A DNA stretch of 64,000 nucleotides from Rattus norvegicus (GCF_036323735.1 NC_086024.1:69444924-69508923); one strand, 5' to 3'. Shown: positions 20,141 to 32,220, counted from the stretch's first letter. Made by a program: numbers and translations. The notes: generated by a model from the letters alone, not told the origin.

Positions 20141-22154
20141 ATTTACTCATTTGAATTTTTCTTTCAATAAAAATGTTATTTATTTTACAAAAGTTTCACA
20201 CTTCTAAAATTTTTCATGCAATGTACTTTGACTCATCAAGGGTGAGGCTTCCAAGCCTTGGAATTATGACAGGTTTTATCTCTTGAAGATAAAGCAGAGT
20301 TGCTGTGAGTTAACCTGTGTAATGCCCATACTTTGAGAAATTGGTATGGTTAGTCTTATCTCCAGACACCTTGTAATACCACAACCATGATTCATTCCTT
20401 GAGCTCCTCAAGGTTTCCAACTGAATCCAAGCCTTTTGCGCCATCATAGCGCCATGAGTCATCCCTCAGCAAGTCTTCAGATAGATCATCTGCAGAATAA
20501 GTCAAAAATAAATATTTGTAGAGTATCTCTTGATTCAGGTACCATACTTGGCAGAGTTGGGATAAGGCAATGGTGAAGAAAGGAACATTTTCTTGTCTTC
20601 ATGGAGCTTTTAGTCCTAAATCTCAGAACTTGGTGATCAGAAGTAGGAAGCTTAGGGATTTGCTGATCAGTTAGTTTAAACAAACTGATGAGTTCCAGAT
20701 TCAATGAGAGACCCACGTTCTTGTAGATATCTCAGCATAAACTGCTAGTGCTATTTGCTATCTCTAAGGGAGCCAGATTCTTTTCAAGGGTTGGTCCATC
20801 CATATTGAAGATTTTTTTTTTTTTTGCTTGAAAGTTGTTTAGCCGCCAGGCTGGGAGACCTTCCCACCCACTCAAAATCATCCTGTGAGGCAAGTTGGCA
20901 AAGAGCTCATCATTAACTTCTCTACTGTTCTGCTGACTGCACTTAACCCCTTAAAATGACATCACAGGATGTTAATAAGCAACATTAGCTTTGCTTTTGT
21001 CTAGGAAAAGTAAGGTTGCACTTCAGAGAAATCTCAAACAACTCTAATGATCAGAAATGGGTCTTAATGGCCATGGGCAAGGACCTGCTATATCTGCCTC
21101 TAGTCTAGGCTCTTCATGTTCATGACAGATGAGTAAACAAACTATAGGTCCCCTTGCTTTAGAATAAGAGAATGCTTTTTTTTTTTCTGATACTATCTGA
21201 AATTTCAATGAACTCAGTGACTGCCTTTGCCTTTCATGTCATGCCCAGCATGCAGCACAGTGCTAGGTCCACAGGGAGTCCTCACTCTGTGTTGCTTGAG
21301 TGAGTGAAAAAAATGAAAACAGGAAATACTTACTTCATAGAACCTGAACAAGGACTTCATTCTACCATAATGCCTAACATATAAGATAATATTTGATTGT
21401 AATTTATAGCATGGTCTTAGATACAACTATGTAAAAGACTTTTCAGTGCCACAGGATTTATTTTGTATACTAGTTATTTAACAAGAATATGGAATATGCT
21501 GAGAATGTCATCTTTGCAAATATTTCATTTAAATTTAGAAAGCCCTTCAGAGTTTTAGAGGACCACAGGGAACTACAGAGAAGTGACACAGCCAAGTGAG
21601 AATGCTCTTTCATAGCTCTACTTCAAACTCTGGCTTTTGTGGGCTGTGTTCAACTACTCTGCATTTCCCATAAGATACACAGCTGTTTCATACCTGGGCA
21701 TTCTGCTCTGAGTAATGAAGTGGGCCCTCGTTATCACCCAATTCCTTTGATTCTTCTCACTGGAAATCACTCACAGAGGATCATGTGTGAATCATTAGTT
21801 CTACCAAATCCTTTAAAGTATAAAATGGATATAAGAATGCTTTATTGTAGTAAGACCAATTCCTATAGAAAGAAATCTTCTGGGAAAATATGCAATTCTG
21901 TGGGAAATTCACGCCACACTCCTAATTCCTGAGAGAAAATTTTCTAAATAAGAACTTAAGATATTTTTTCAACCTGAGTACTTAAGCCCCTTTAAAGGTA
22001 GTGGAGAGGTTAATTAAATTAATTCTTAAGGAACATGTGTGAGGAACCTTGAACAATGGGAATAGGGGCAATTTACTCTCCACAAATTACTCAAAAAAGA
22101 GTCTTATCTTCCCAGATTTTAATCCTTTTTTCCCTTTCTCCTCCCACTCTTTCT
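20141..22154. other. mostly unique stretch with weak relics
   Basis: No gene. A poly(T) of 14 lies at 20812-20825. At 20510-20640, 'atactcttga...accatacttgg...catggagcttttagtcct'-type sequence resembles the ancient mammalian SINE/LINE relics with 'catggagctta', but it is too decayed to name. Confidence 0.35.
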
Positions 22155-22200
22155 GAGTGATTGATTGAGTGAATGATTGATTGGTCAATCGATTGGTTGG
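22155..22200. repeat. degenerate (GATT)n
   Basis: Imperfect TGAT/GATT tetranucleotide array next to the left (A-tail) side of an antisense B1. Confidence 0.75.
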
Positions 22201-22350
22201 CTATTTTATTGAGACAGAGTTTTTCATGGTAGCTCTTGCTAGCCTGATACTTTGCCTCACTGTATATTTCATGGTGATCCTCCTGCCTCAGCCTCTTGAG
22301 TATTGGGATTGGAGGCAAAGGCCACTGCATATAGCTCCTATTTGTTAAAT
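22201..22350 (-). repeat. B1 SINE, antisense
   Basis: 'ttattgagacagagtttttc' near 22208, 'gatcctcctgcctcagcctc' near 22276 and 'ttgagtattgggattggagg' near 22296 match antisense B1 in order. Confidence 0.8.
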
Positions 22351-22868
22351 GACTATAATATAATATTAAAAATAAAACAAAACAAAAACTTTGTAGACTA
22401 TAAAACAACTAAACCATCAAAGCAGAAATTGGTAGATATTTATAGCAAGGACTCATGATAAATCAAGGCTTTCTACTGCTCTTCATCTTCTGCTTATCAA
22501 AAGTGGGATCTGTTTCTCCATTGAGTCTGAGACAAATAAGATTTTTTGTTGCCATAGAAGTGACAGGAATAATGATGGGGTTTTGTGAACCCAGGTCTCA
22601 CCAGTCCTACTGCTCCTGTTTTGTTTTCCTGAAATTCTGAGATGATACCATCTCATCTTGAGATGAGAAGTGAGACAGCCTATGTTAGCTTCCTGGAGAA
22701 TGAGGTCACAAAGAGGACAACTGGTGTGCCCTAGCAAAGATCAACACAGGCCACTAGATAGAGGGGAGCATCCATTCTGGACATTCCAGCTGTACGTACA
22801 GTCACATATGTGACCCCTGGAAATTTGTTTTATTTTATATGTATATATGTGTGCCTAGGCATAATATG

Positions 22869-22869
<1 letters not shown>
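22351..22869. other. unique stretch, no gene recognised
   Basis: Only an AAAAC-like patch at 22370-22388, next to the B1 head, stands out. Confidence 0.45.

Positions 22870-22910
<41 letters not shown>
22870..22910. repeat. (AT)20 microsatellite
   Basis: 41-base perfect AT run; self-complementary and able to extrude a cruciform. It lies at the tail end of an antisense B3. Confidence 0.95.
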
Positions 22911-22914
<4 letters not shown>

Positions 22915-23075
22915 TTTCTGTATCCAGGAGCCTGTGAAGGTCAAAAGAAGATAATAGATTACTCAGACCTTAAGTTACAGGTAATTGTGTGTTGCCATGT
23001 GTGCACTAAGGAATAAACCTTGGTCCTTAGCAAGAGCAGAAAGTGTCTTAATCACTGAGTCATCTCCAGTTTCCT
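22911..23075 (-). repeat. B3 SINE, antisense
   Basis: 'gaaggtcaaaagaagataat' near 22936, 'aagttacaggtaattgtgtg' near 22972, 'ttggtccttagcaagagcag' near 23020 and the head 'taatcactgagtcatctcca' near 23050 match antisense B3. Confidence 0.75.
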
Positions 23076-23896
23076 GGCCAACTTCATATTCATCTGTACT
23101 TAGCAATGTCCTCAAATTGGGGAGCAATTTTTGATGGATTTAAGACTTTCACAAAGGAGTCATACTAGAAAAACTTTTTTTCTCTTTTTGTACATTTGTC
23201 CCTTTAATGTGAAAACTATGTTTTTGAATGGTTACAACTGTGGAGATTAACAGAAAATAATCTTGTTTTTTTTCCTTAGTTATCTAAAGGCATAATAGAA
23301 ATAAAGTATACAAGCAGAACGTATATGGGCAAAACCTTTAGATGGCATGACTATAACTTTAGCTGTGGCCTGATAAGAAATCCATGAGATTCACTGCCAG
23401 CCCTCTTTGTAGTTGCAGCTACTCGTGTGCTTCATATGTATACTTTAGTTAATATAGATCACTTATGCCCAAGAAGAACCCAGGTTTTAATAAAATCCAG
23501 AAAGCTTTAACAATGAAGAGGGATTTTGTGCTCTGCTAAATGGTTTTCATTGAAAGCACAAACTTACAATATTTGAGGAGAAACAAAAATAACTATTCCC
23601 CATATACTTCCAACTATAAATAAATAGTGACCATGCATAGGACACTTTAGGGACTGTTTCAATGTCTTCAGCTTGCACATATGAGAAAGTATGCCTGGCC
23701 CATGTGAAATCCAAATTCACTTCTATAAAAAATCTTTGGCTTTAGGACATTGAAAAGAGTAGAGATGAGCAGAGGGGAGTAGAAGAACTATCTTTGGATT
23801 CTAGATAGAAGGATATTTCATATCCATATTGTTAGCAAAACAGTGGCTTTCTTTCCAACTTCTAGAGTGCTACATAGGTCCTTTAAAATACAATTT
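23076..23896. other. unique stretch, no gene recognised
   Basis: Nothing recognised. Confidence 0.45.
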
Positions 23897-24140
23897 TACT
23901 GCCCAGGCATGGTGGCACATGTCTTTAATCCCAGGACTCATGAGGCAGAGGCAGGAGGATATCTGTGAGTTTGAGGTCAGCCTGGTGTACAAAGCAAGCT
24001 GCACAACAGCCATGGGGTTATACAGAGAAATAGTATCTTGAATAAAACAAACCAATAATAACAACCAATCAACTAAACAACATCAATCAAAAATAAAAAA
24101 GTAAATAAAACAAAACAAACAAACAAACAAACAAACACAA
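23897..24140 (+). repeat. B1 SINE with long A-rich (AAAC)n tail
   Basis: 'gcccaggcatggtggcacat' near 23901, 'ctttaatcccaggactcatg' near 23924 and 'gaggtcagcctggtgtacaa' near 23972 are a sense B1. The tail from about 24040 is A-rich and ends in seven AAAC units. Confidence 0.88.
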
Positions 24141-24819
24141 AGTATGCCAGAAAAACAGCTAAGTTGCCTGCTTTTTCTCTTTGTTCCCCTATACCCAACT
24201 CCTCAGTCTCATCCCTAGCTCTGCCACAAAACACTAGTTACAGCCTCCCTTCTCCCACTCCCATATTTCCCATGGTTCCCACAGACCATCCTTTCTAACC
24301 TTCCTCTCACAACTCAGTGCTGTATCCCAGGTCCTAACTCCAGCAGGCACTGCCTGCTCCACCAATGACCATACCAATCAGAAAACCTGAAAGGGTGTCT
24401 GCAGTCCTTCTTTCTTTCTGTTTGCCTAGACACAAACTCCCAGTCTCCTCCATAAGTCTGAAACAAGTCACCAGGTGCATCCTGCGTTCACCCTGTCCAC
24501 ATCTGTAAATCTCACAAAGCATCTGGTCCTAACCTCACTCCAATGTCTTGTCCCTGCATCCCTCCCTCCAACATCAGCACGCATTCCATCTGAACACAAC
24601 AGCTGAGCAGCCCAAGAAAACAGTCAAAACACTGTCTGAAAAATCCAGAGATAAAACAGAAACCAAGGTATAAAACACCAAACCAACCATAGACAAACTC
24701 AGAAATGAGCACCTTGACCTTGAGTCACCTGAAACTCAGAGCTCTAGATGCCAGAATAAAAATACAACCAATGGCAGCAGTATATCCACCACAGTCAAGC
24801 TCTCTTACCACCATGGCCC

Positions 24820-25785
24820 TGAATATTTCAACATAGCTGAGGCACAAGAAACTGACCTTAAAACCAACTATATCAAGATCGTAGAGGTCCTTAAAGAGAA
24901 AATGAATAAATCCTTTAAAGAAATCGAGGAAAACACAAATAATTGAAGGAAATGATTAAATCCTTTAAAGAAAGCTAAGAAAATACAAACAGGTAATGGA
25001 AAGGAGTAAACCTGTTCAGGACCTGAAAAATGCAAATAGGAACAGTAAAGAAATCACAAACTGAGGAATCCAGGAAATGACAAAATTAGAAATTTAAACA
25101 GGTACTGTAGAGGAACCAATAGTATTCAAGAGATAGAAGGAAGCATCCTAGGCTTTGATGATTCAATAGAAGAAACATATACATCTGTCAGAAGATAATG
25201 TTAAATCTAAAACTTTCCTGATACAAAACATCCATGAAATCTTGGATATTATGAAAAGATCAAACCTAAGAATAATAGAATTAGAGGAAGGAGAACAAAC
25301 ACAGCTTAAACACCAGGGTACTATCTTCTACAAAATCATAGAAAAAAATTTCCTAACATAAAGGAGATTCATTTAAAGGTACAAAAAGCACACAGAACAC
25401 CAAATAAATTAAATCAGAAAAGAAGGTCCCCTCACCACATTATAATCAAAATACCAAACATACAGAAAAATAAACAATATAAAAAGTTGCAAGGGAAAAA
25501 GACAAAGTAACATAGAAAGGCAGACTTACTAGAATTACTTGTGACTTCCCATTCAATGTAGCCTCTAAAAGCCAGAAAGACCTGAAATGATGTGCTGCAG
25601 ACTCTAACAGACCATGATTGCCATGGTTGCCCAGTGCCAGGAACACTTTCAATAATTGTAAATAGAGAAAATAAAATAATACATGATAAAATCAAATTTA
25701 AACAATACAGATAAATAAATCGAGTCTTACAGAAAATGTTAGAAGGAAAGCTCCAACCTAAGGAGGATAACTATACCCATTAAAA
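24820..25785 (+). pseudogene. ORF1 relic of the old LINE-1
   Basis: Matches the intact ORF1 at 2762-3970 in order: 'aaatcctttaaagaaa' coiled-coil units (24908 and 24958), 'agatcaaacctaagaataat' near 25257 (the RRM start), 'aaaatcatagaaaaaaattt' near 25333, 'cacagaacaccaaataaatt' near 25391 and 'cagtgccaggaacactttca' near 25632. It carries many stops and frame breaks. The coiled-coil segment is itself internally duplicated with a period near 50 bp, so repeat growth in this region is not limited to the young element. Confidence 0.75.
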
Positions 25786-25838
25786 CATAAGAAATAAATT
25801 AACTCCTACTAGCAACACCAAAAAAGAGAAACACAATA

Positions 25839-25839
25839 C

Positions 25840-25894
<55 letters not shown>
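25839..25894. repeat. (CA)28 microsatellite
   Basis: Perfect CA run in the inter-ORF spacer of the old LINE-1, followed by an ACC-rich patch (25908-25930). Confidence 0.95.
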
Positions 25895-25897
<3 letters not shown>

Positions 25898-25944
25898 GAG
25901 ACACTCATGACCACCACCACCGCTGGTGCCACCAATAACAACAA

Positions 25945-26104
25945 AATAACAGGAATCAACAATCATTATTACTTGTTTTCTTTCAAAATTAATGGTCTAA
26001 ATTTTCCAATAAAAAGACACAGACTAATGGAATGAATTCTACAACAGGAATTATTCTTCTCCATTTAAGAAATATATCTCAATTTCAGAGGCAAATATTG
26101 CCCC
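25945..26104 (+). pseudogene. ORF2 start relic of the old LINE-1
   Basis: 'caacaatcattattacttg' near 25957, then 'aaaattaatggtctaaattt' and 'ccaataaaaagacacagact' correspond to the NNHYS...NINGLNSPIKRHRL start of ORF2. It is broken by an L1 3' end inserted near 26105. Confidence 0.75.
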
Positions 26105-27198
26105 AGGGTAAACAATTAGAAAAGATACAACTCACAGACCATATGAAACCCAAGAAGAAAGAAGACCACACCAAAGTGTGGATGCTACAGTCCTACTTAG
26201 AAGGGGTAAGAAAATAATCTCAGGAAGTAAAGGGAGAGATCTGGGATTTGGGAGGAGGAAAGGAGGGGAAGGGGAAAAGGAGGATGGGTGGTTCAGATAA
26301 GAGAAGAGATGAGGGAAAAGTACAGAGGGTCAGGCATTTGAAAGGAGATGTGTTGCAGTGAGGAAGGGGTAATTGGCATTAGACACTAGAAAGTCCCAGA
26401 TGCCAGGGACCCAAGAGCTTCCTAGGACCCAACAAGGAAGACATTAGCCAAAATATCCAACAGAAAGGAGATAGAATCTGTAGACACCACATCCAGTGGA
26501 TAGACATGGCCCCCAGTTGAGGGATGGGGCCACTCACTCACTTCAAAAATATAAATCCAGAATTGCTCCTGTCAGAAGGAAATGCAGGGACAAAGAATAG
26601 AGCAGACACTGAAGGAAAGGCCATCCAGAGACTGTCCCACTAGGGATCCATCCTATCTGTAGACACCAAACCTAGAAACTATTGCTGATGCCAAAAAGTG
26701 TTTGCTGACAGGAGCCTGATAAAGCTGTCCTTAGAGGCTTTGTCAGAGCCTGAGCAATACAGATGAGGATGCACACAGCAAAACATCAGACCGAGCACCA
26801 CGGGAACCCCAATGGAGAATTTAGGGCAAAGGCTGAAGGAGCTGAAGGGGCTCGCAATCCCATAGGAAGAACAATATCAACCAACCAGACCCCTCAAAGC
26901 TCACAGGGACTAAGCTACCAATGAAAGAGTAAACATGGGTAGGGAAAACACATGTCTCCAGCTGAATATGTATCAGAGGATTGCCTTTCAGGCATCAATG
27001 CATGGGAGCCCTTTGGTCTTGTGGAGGCTCACAGGATAGGGGAATGCTACAGTATTGAGGTAGGAGTGGGTGGGTGGGGTGGGGGATTCACCCTCATAGA
27101 GACAGGGGGAGAGGGAAGGGATAGGGAGTTTGTGGAGGGGAAAATGGGAAAAGAGATAACTTGAAATGTAAATAGATAAAGTAACCAATCAAACAAGG
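26105..27198 (+). mobile_element. 5'-truncated LINE-1 3' end nested in the old LINE-1
   Basis: Starts with the end of ORF2/3' UTR ('acagaccatatgaaacccaa' near 26132, 'ccaaagtgtggatgctacag' near 26171), passes through a purine-rich tract (26240-26300) and ends 'aacttgaaatgtaaatagat' (27159-27178). The host ORF2 resumes at 27199 with the sequence equivalent to QANGSRKQAG. Target duplications are not clear. This copy shows what the 3' terminus of rodent L1 normally contains beyond 'cttgaaatg'. Confidence 0.75.
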
Positions 27199-28265
27199 GA
27201 AATGGATTTAAGAAGCGAGCTGGTGTTGTCATTTTTATATTTAACAAAATAGACTTCTAACCAAAACTTATCAAAAGAGATGGAGAAGGACACTACATAT
27301 TCATCAAGGGAAAATATCCACAAAGTGGACATTTCAATTCATAACATCTATGCCCCAAATACAAGGGAAGCCAAGTTTGTCAAAGAAACACTGCTGCAGC
27401 TTAAATCACATATTGACCCCCATACACTGATAGGGAGAGACTTCCCTATCCCAATGGACAGGTCATCCACACAAAAACTAAACAGAGGAATCCTGAAGCT
27501 AACAGATGTCATAAACCAAATGGACTTAAGAGATATTTACACAACATTTCACCCTCAAATAAAGGAATACAGCCTCACAGAACCTTCTTAAAAATTGACC
27601 ACATACTCAAGTACAAAGTAAGTTTCTATGGACATAAGAAAATTGAAATAACCCCTACATCCTATCAGATAGCAATAGAGTAAAGCTGGATATAGACAAC
27701 AATAGAAACAATAAAAAGTCTACAAACTCACAGAAACCGAACAACTCTCTACTGAATAAAATAGTGGGTTAAGACAGAAAGAAATAAAGAAAGATAATAA
27801 AGGCTTTCTAGAATTCAATGTAAATTGAATGTAAATTATGGGACACAGTGAAAGCAGTGCTAAAAGGGAAGTCCATAGCACTAAGTGCCCACATAAAAAT
27901 ATTGGAGAGACCACAATACTATCAAGTTAAGAGCAGACCTGAAAGCTCTAAAACAAAAAGAATTAAGCACACCCAAGAGTTACAGACATCAAGAAATAAT
28001 CAATCTGAGTGTTAAAATTAATAAAATAGGAGCAAATAAGAATACAAAAATGAACTAAACAAAGAGTTGTTTGTTTTGGAAACAAGATAGACAAATCCTT
28101 ATCAAGACTAACTAAAAAACTGTAAGAGACTATCCAAACTAGCAAAATAAGAAATTAAAAGAGAGGCATAACAAGAGACACTGAAGAGGAAATCCTGCAC
28201 TTTATCAAATTAGAAAATCTAAAAGGGTACTACTACTGAGCAAAGTGAAATTAAGATCAGACAAA
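27199..28265 (+). pseudogene. ORF2 endonuclease-region relic of the old LINE-1
   Basis: Contains an open remnant (27280-27591, 103 codons) covering the central endonuclease: NIYAPNTRE, an altered GRDF in place of the catalytic GDFN, and QMDLRDIYTTF. The change at the GDFN box alone would inactivate it. Further right, 'acacagtgaaagcagtgcta' (near 27843) and 'aagaaataatcaatctgagt' (near 27990) match the linker region of the young element. At the position of the young element's stop this copy reads AAA. Confidence 0.75.
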
Positions 28266-28436
28266 CAATTAACCTATAAGCCCAGTATTGGTGGATTGGT
28301 GGGGGAAGTGAATGATCCTAATTCAAAGTCTCATACCAAAAAAAAAAAAAAAACAAAAAACAAAAAACAAAAAAAAAAAACAACAAAAAAACAACAACAA
28401 AAAAAAAAACCAACAACAAAAACCCAAAAAACAAAC
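28266..28436 (+). repeat. truncated B1-like insertion with expanded A-rich tail
   Basis: 'agcccagtattggtggattg' (28278 on) and 'attcaaagtctcatacc' look like a decayed B1 fragment. They are followed by about 100 bases of almost pure A with scattered C/CAAC (28337-28436). LINE-1 ORF2 resumes at 28437 ('aaaaatattccaggatccaa'), so the whole block is an insertion. The B1 call is weak, the A-rich tract is certain. Confidence 0.5.
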
Positions 28437-29700
28437 GAAAAATATTCCAGGATCCAATGGTTTTGGTGCAGAATTCTACCAGAGATACAAAGAGTTCATG
28501 CCAATATTCTAAATTATTCCACAAAATAGAAACTGAAGGAATACTGCCAAATTTATTTTATGAGGCCACAGTAATTCTGATAACTTAACTACATAAAGAG
28601 TCAACAAAGACCTGATTTTTGATTTAAAAAAAAAAGCCAGAAGTATACACTGGAAAAAACATAGCACCTAGTGCTGGTCTAACTGAATTCCTGCATGTAG
28701 AAGAATACAAACAGATCCATGTTTAGCATTCAACACAAAACTCAAGTCCAATTGAATAAAAAAATCTCAAAGTAAAACCACACAAAATGAGCCTGATAGA
28801 CCTGAAAGAGGCAAATAGCCTTGACTATGTTGTCACATGAAACAACTTCCTGAACTGGACACTGATAGTACACGTACTAAGCTCAATAATTAATCACACA
28901 TCCTGAAACTGAAAAGCTTCTGTAAGGCAAAGAAAACCATCATTTAACAAAATGGCAGCCGAAAGAATGTAAAAAAGTTTTCCCCAACTCTACATCTGAT
29001 AAAGGGCTAACATCCAGAATGTTTGAAGAGGAACTCAAGACTCTAGATATTAAAAAATCAAAATAATTTAACTAAAAATGAATATAGATATAAACAGATA
29101 ATTCTCCATAGAGACATCCTAAATGGCTGAGCAACACTCAAAGTTCAACATGCTTAGCCATCAGTGTAGTGGAGATCAATAATGCCTTGAGAGTCTGTCT
29201 TACACTTGTCAGAATGGTTTAGAGAACTAATGCAAGTGACAGCTCATCCTGGCGATGATGTGAGCAAAGAAGGCAGTCCCCCATCGCTGGTAGAAGTGCA
29301 AACTTGTAAAGCTACTGTAGAAATCAATATGGTGGTTCCTTATAAATTAGGAATCAAGCTAGTTGAAGATCTAGCTAACCACTCTTAGCCGCCATATATT
29401 CTAAGGATGCTTTATTCTCACACAAAGAAACTTGCTTAACCCTGTTCATCATGGCTTAATAGAAACCAGAAACAACTTAGATATCCTTCAATAGAAGAAT
29501 AGACAAACAAAGTGTGCTACATTTAAACAGTGCTGTATTATTCAGCAGTTAAAAAAGTGATATCTTCAAATTCGTAGGCGAATAGATGGAGCTAGAAAAT
29601 AAATTCAACACATGTGGACACCTGATTTTCGATTAAGCTTTGGGTTACTTCCGAATGAAATAACCCGCATCCAGAAAGACAAATATGATATGTATTCTAT
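28437..29700 (+). pseudogene. ORF2 C-terminal relics of the old LINE-1, with deletion
   Basis: 28437-28600 matches the SPGPDGFSSEFYQ region. At 28611 the sequence jumps to 'cctgatttttgattt', the HLIFD region of the C-terminal half, so about 1.1 kb covering the reverse transcriptase core is missing. The rest follows the young element ('ctgaaaagcttctgtaaggc' near 28909, 'aaattcgtaggcg' near 29568, 'ataacccgcatccagaaaga' near 29661). A 'catgtggacacctgattttc' segment at 29611 is out of place (see findings). Confidence 0.7.
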
Positions 29701-31215
29701 ATTAGCTTTTCAGTAATAATAATCAAGCTATAATCTGTAGACCCAGAAAGGTTAGGTAAAGAGGAGGGATATGGGGTAGATTCAGGGATCTCCCTGTGAG
29801 GAAAAAATAGAATGGATTTTATGGATGAACTTTGGAAGTTAGGGACAGGAGTGTGAGGAACCTAGGCAGGGAGGAGATGGGATGGAGGGATAGAGTGTGA
29901 GGACAGATGGCTGGAATTGGGGGGGGTTCTATGGAGTTGGGGGGGGCAGGTGAAACATCCTAGAATCTGTAAAAATGAACATTATAAGGAAGGATTCCTA
30001 GTAATAGGGGATAAGGAATCTCAACCTGCCCATCTCTTGATTCCAAGGAAGGCTTCCAATTGAGGGACAAGGCTGCATTCAATTAAAATATTGTCATACA
30101 GTTCCCATGAAAATCTCCAAATAACTCAGGCTGAAGCTAAGATAAAGAGTTGCTCTCTGTAAACTGATAGTTGGGCCACATGACCAAGAACAACATCCAC
30201 ACTACTCATTGAACATAGAGAAGTCGAGCTGGTGCCTACATGGAGACTTCACTCCTACTCTTTTGTGCAGGAAGGTATTCTGCTGGCTTCTGAAAGAGAA
30301 CTGTATACACCAACCCATCCCCCAAACCTTTGACCTAAATTCTATACTTTCTGAAAAACATGCTAAAGCAACCGTGCACAGAAATTGTGGGAATAGCCAA
30401 CTAATATCTGAACTGACTTAAGACCTACTCTTTGAGATGGAAACCATACCCAGTGCTGCTTGGGGTACCAATAACCAGAGCCTAGATATCATAGCAATCT
30501 GGAGATAAATCAAACATAACTGGCCAAAAATATTCAATAAAATGATCCCTAATGTCTTCTGCTCTACTAATAGATCTGAGCATTATCCAGTCATTGTCGG
30601 AGAGGCTTTCTCCAGCCGAATATGCAAACCAATGCAGAGACCAAGTGTCAGACATTTTGCAAAGAGAGAGTCTAACTTGGAAGTCTTTATCAACTCCCTC
30701 CCCTCACAGCACAGAGAATTCTTTGGAAAAGAAAGTGGTAAGAGTCAGAGATGATGGAGGACACCAGGAGAACAAGGCCATCTGAATCAAATAAGCAAGG
30801 TGCATATGAGCTCACAGAGACTGATGCAGTAGTCACAGAGCCTAAACCATGTCCTCTGAATAGATAAAGCTGTTCCCTTAGAACTTCTATGGGTATTCTG
30901 ACTATGAGAACAAGTGGGTCTCTGAGGTTCTTGCCTGCTCTTTTCTTTCCATTAGGTTGCAGTGTCCACCTTTAATATGAAAGTTTTTGCTTTATTGTAT
31001 TATATTATATTTATTTTGCCATGTTTGTTTGTTATTTCTTAGAAGCCTATTATTTTATAATGAGAGACAGAAAGGGAGTGTGAATCTCGAGGAGAGGGGA
31101 GGGGAAGAGAGGGGAGGAGAGGGGGGGAGGAGTGAGTAAGAGGAGCAGAGGGTGGAGAAATTATAATCAGGATATATGGTATGAGAAAAGAATCTATTTT
31201 GTAAAATTATTTATC
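29701..31215 (+). other. long Lx-type LINE-1 3' UTR
   Basis: About 1.5 kb, much longer than the 0.68-kb 3' UTR of the young element. It carries a G-rich tract (29916-29948), 'tttctgaaaaacatgctaaa' near 30349 and a terminal purine-rich block (31083-31150). No coding content; plus frames of 70-92 codons inside it are incidental. Confidence 0.6.
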
Positions 31216-32220
31216 TGGACTACAATTTCCTTTTTGCCTTCCTCTGCTTTGGAAGGAATAAGGCAACCGGGCTCACCAAAGCTGCATGAGTTTGGGAGGA
31301 GTACATTAGTGTTCTCGCTCTTGTCATTTTTGTGGGGAAAACAAAATTCCCCCTCAACCTTTGACTGGCAGATAAAAGTATATTATCTCAAACTGTTTCA
31401 TAAAAATTAGTTACTTTTTCAAAAATTTCAAAGATACTCCCAATTTTGGCTTACAAAAGGGGAAATTAATAGGCCTATTGAGATCAGGTTTTGTCTTTTT
31501 CTATAATGAGAAAAAATGATGTTTAGCATATTTTCAGGTAGAAGTTATTAAAAACACACAGGAGAGTTAACATGATTTTATAGTTACACTATAAAAAGAG
31601 AATACCTATTTCAAGTATGATATTTTAGAATTAAAATTGTTGACTTGAATCTGCATCTCAGAATTTAATACTCTGGATCTAAGGTAAATACTGTTAAGCA
31701 AACTTGAATTAAGCTTAGTAGAGTTTAACATGTTGTTATAATATTTGCTTAAGGAGAGTTATTTCTAGATCTTGAAGATATGTGTTTGGTACAATTCATT
31801 ACAGCTTGGCTTCCCCACTGAAATTCTTTTGCTGGTATAGTGTATTCATTTCTCTATTTACACGGTTAAGAAGGGATTTTTCTCTTCACTAACACAATTG
31901 TTGGTCAAATATTTTGGTGTGAGTCATATTTAACTAGATAACGTCTACATTCATATTAATGATATCCTATTTGGTATATCCAAACAGCAATAACTTTTTT
32001 CAAACTTACCATAAGACCATGTCAGCTCTCTTCAAGAACATATTTTATTGTCCATTTTGAAACAACATGGCAATGTCTCCTCAATTTTCTGTTGGAAATG
32101 CAATGGTTTGTGTTCAAGTAAAATAATTCATGTATGTGTTTCCTCCAGACAGTAAACTGTTGCATATTAGATTAAGAAGAAAAGGAAATTAGTTATATGA
32201 TCTCTTTCACCAGAAAATGT
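31216..32220. other. unique AT-rich stretch, no gene recognised
   Basis: Nothing recognised. Confidence 0.45.

Larger units (their letters stand above)
24141..31215 (+). mobile_element. old, decayed LINE-1 (Lx-like) with nested insertions
   Basis: Successive pieces of one + strand L1 are in order: a 5' UTR-like part (24141-24800), an ORF1 relic (24820-25785), an ORF2 start (about 25945-26104), ORF2 continuing (27199-28265, then 28437-28600), ORF2 C-terminal part after a deletion (28611-29700) and a long Lx-type 3' UTR (29700-31215). It is interrupted by a second L1 3' end, a B1-like/poly(A) block and a (CA)n tract. Every frame is full of stops. The 5' boundary is uncertain. Confidence 0.75.

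Noticed and set aside
25780..25962. Minus-strand frame with a Cys-Val repeat
   Set aside because: Translation of the (CA)n tract in the old LINE-1.
27280..27591. 103-codon frame considered as a domesticated endonuclease
   Set aside because: It is an open remnant of the old LINE-1 endonuclease; the GDFN catalytic box is altered and it is flanked by broken ORF2 on both sides.
28245..28529. Lys/Gln-rich plus frame that might suggest a basic nuclear protein
   Set aside because: It is the expanded A-rich tail of an insertion in the old LINE-1.
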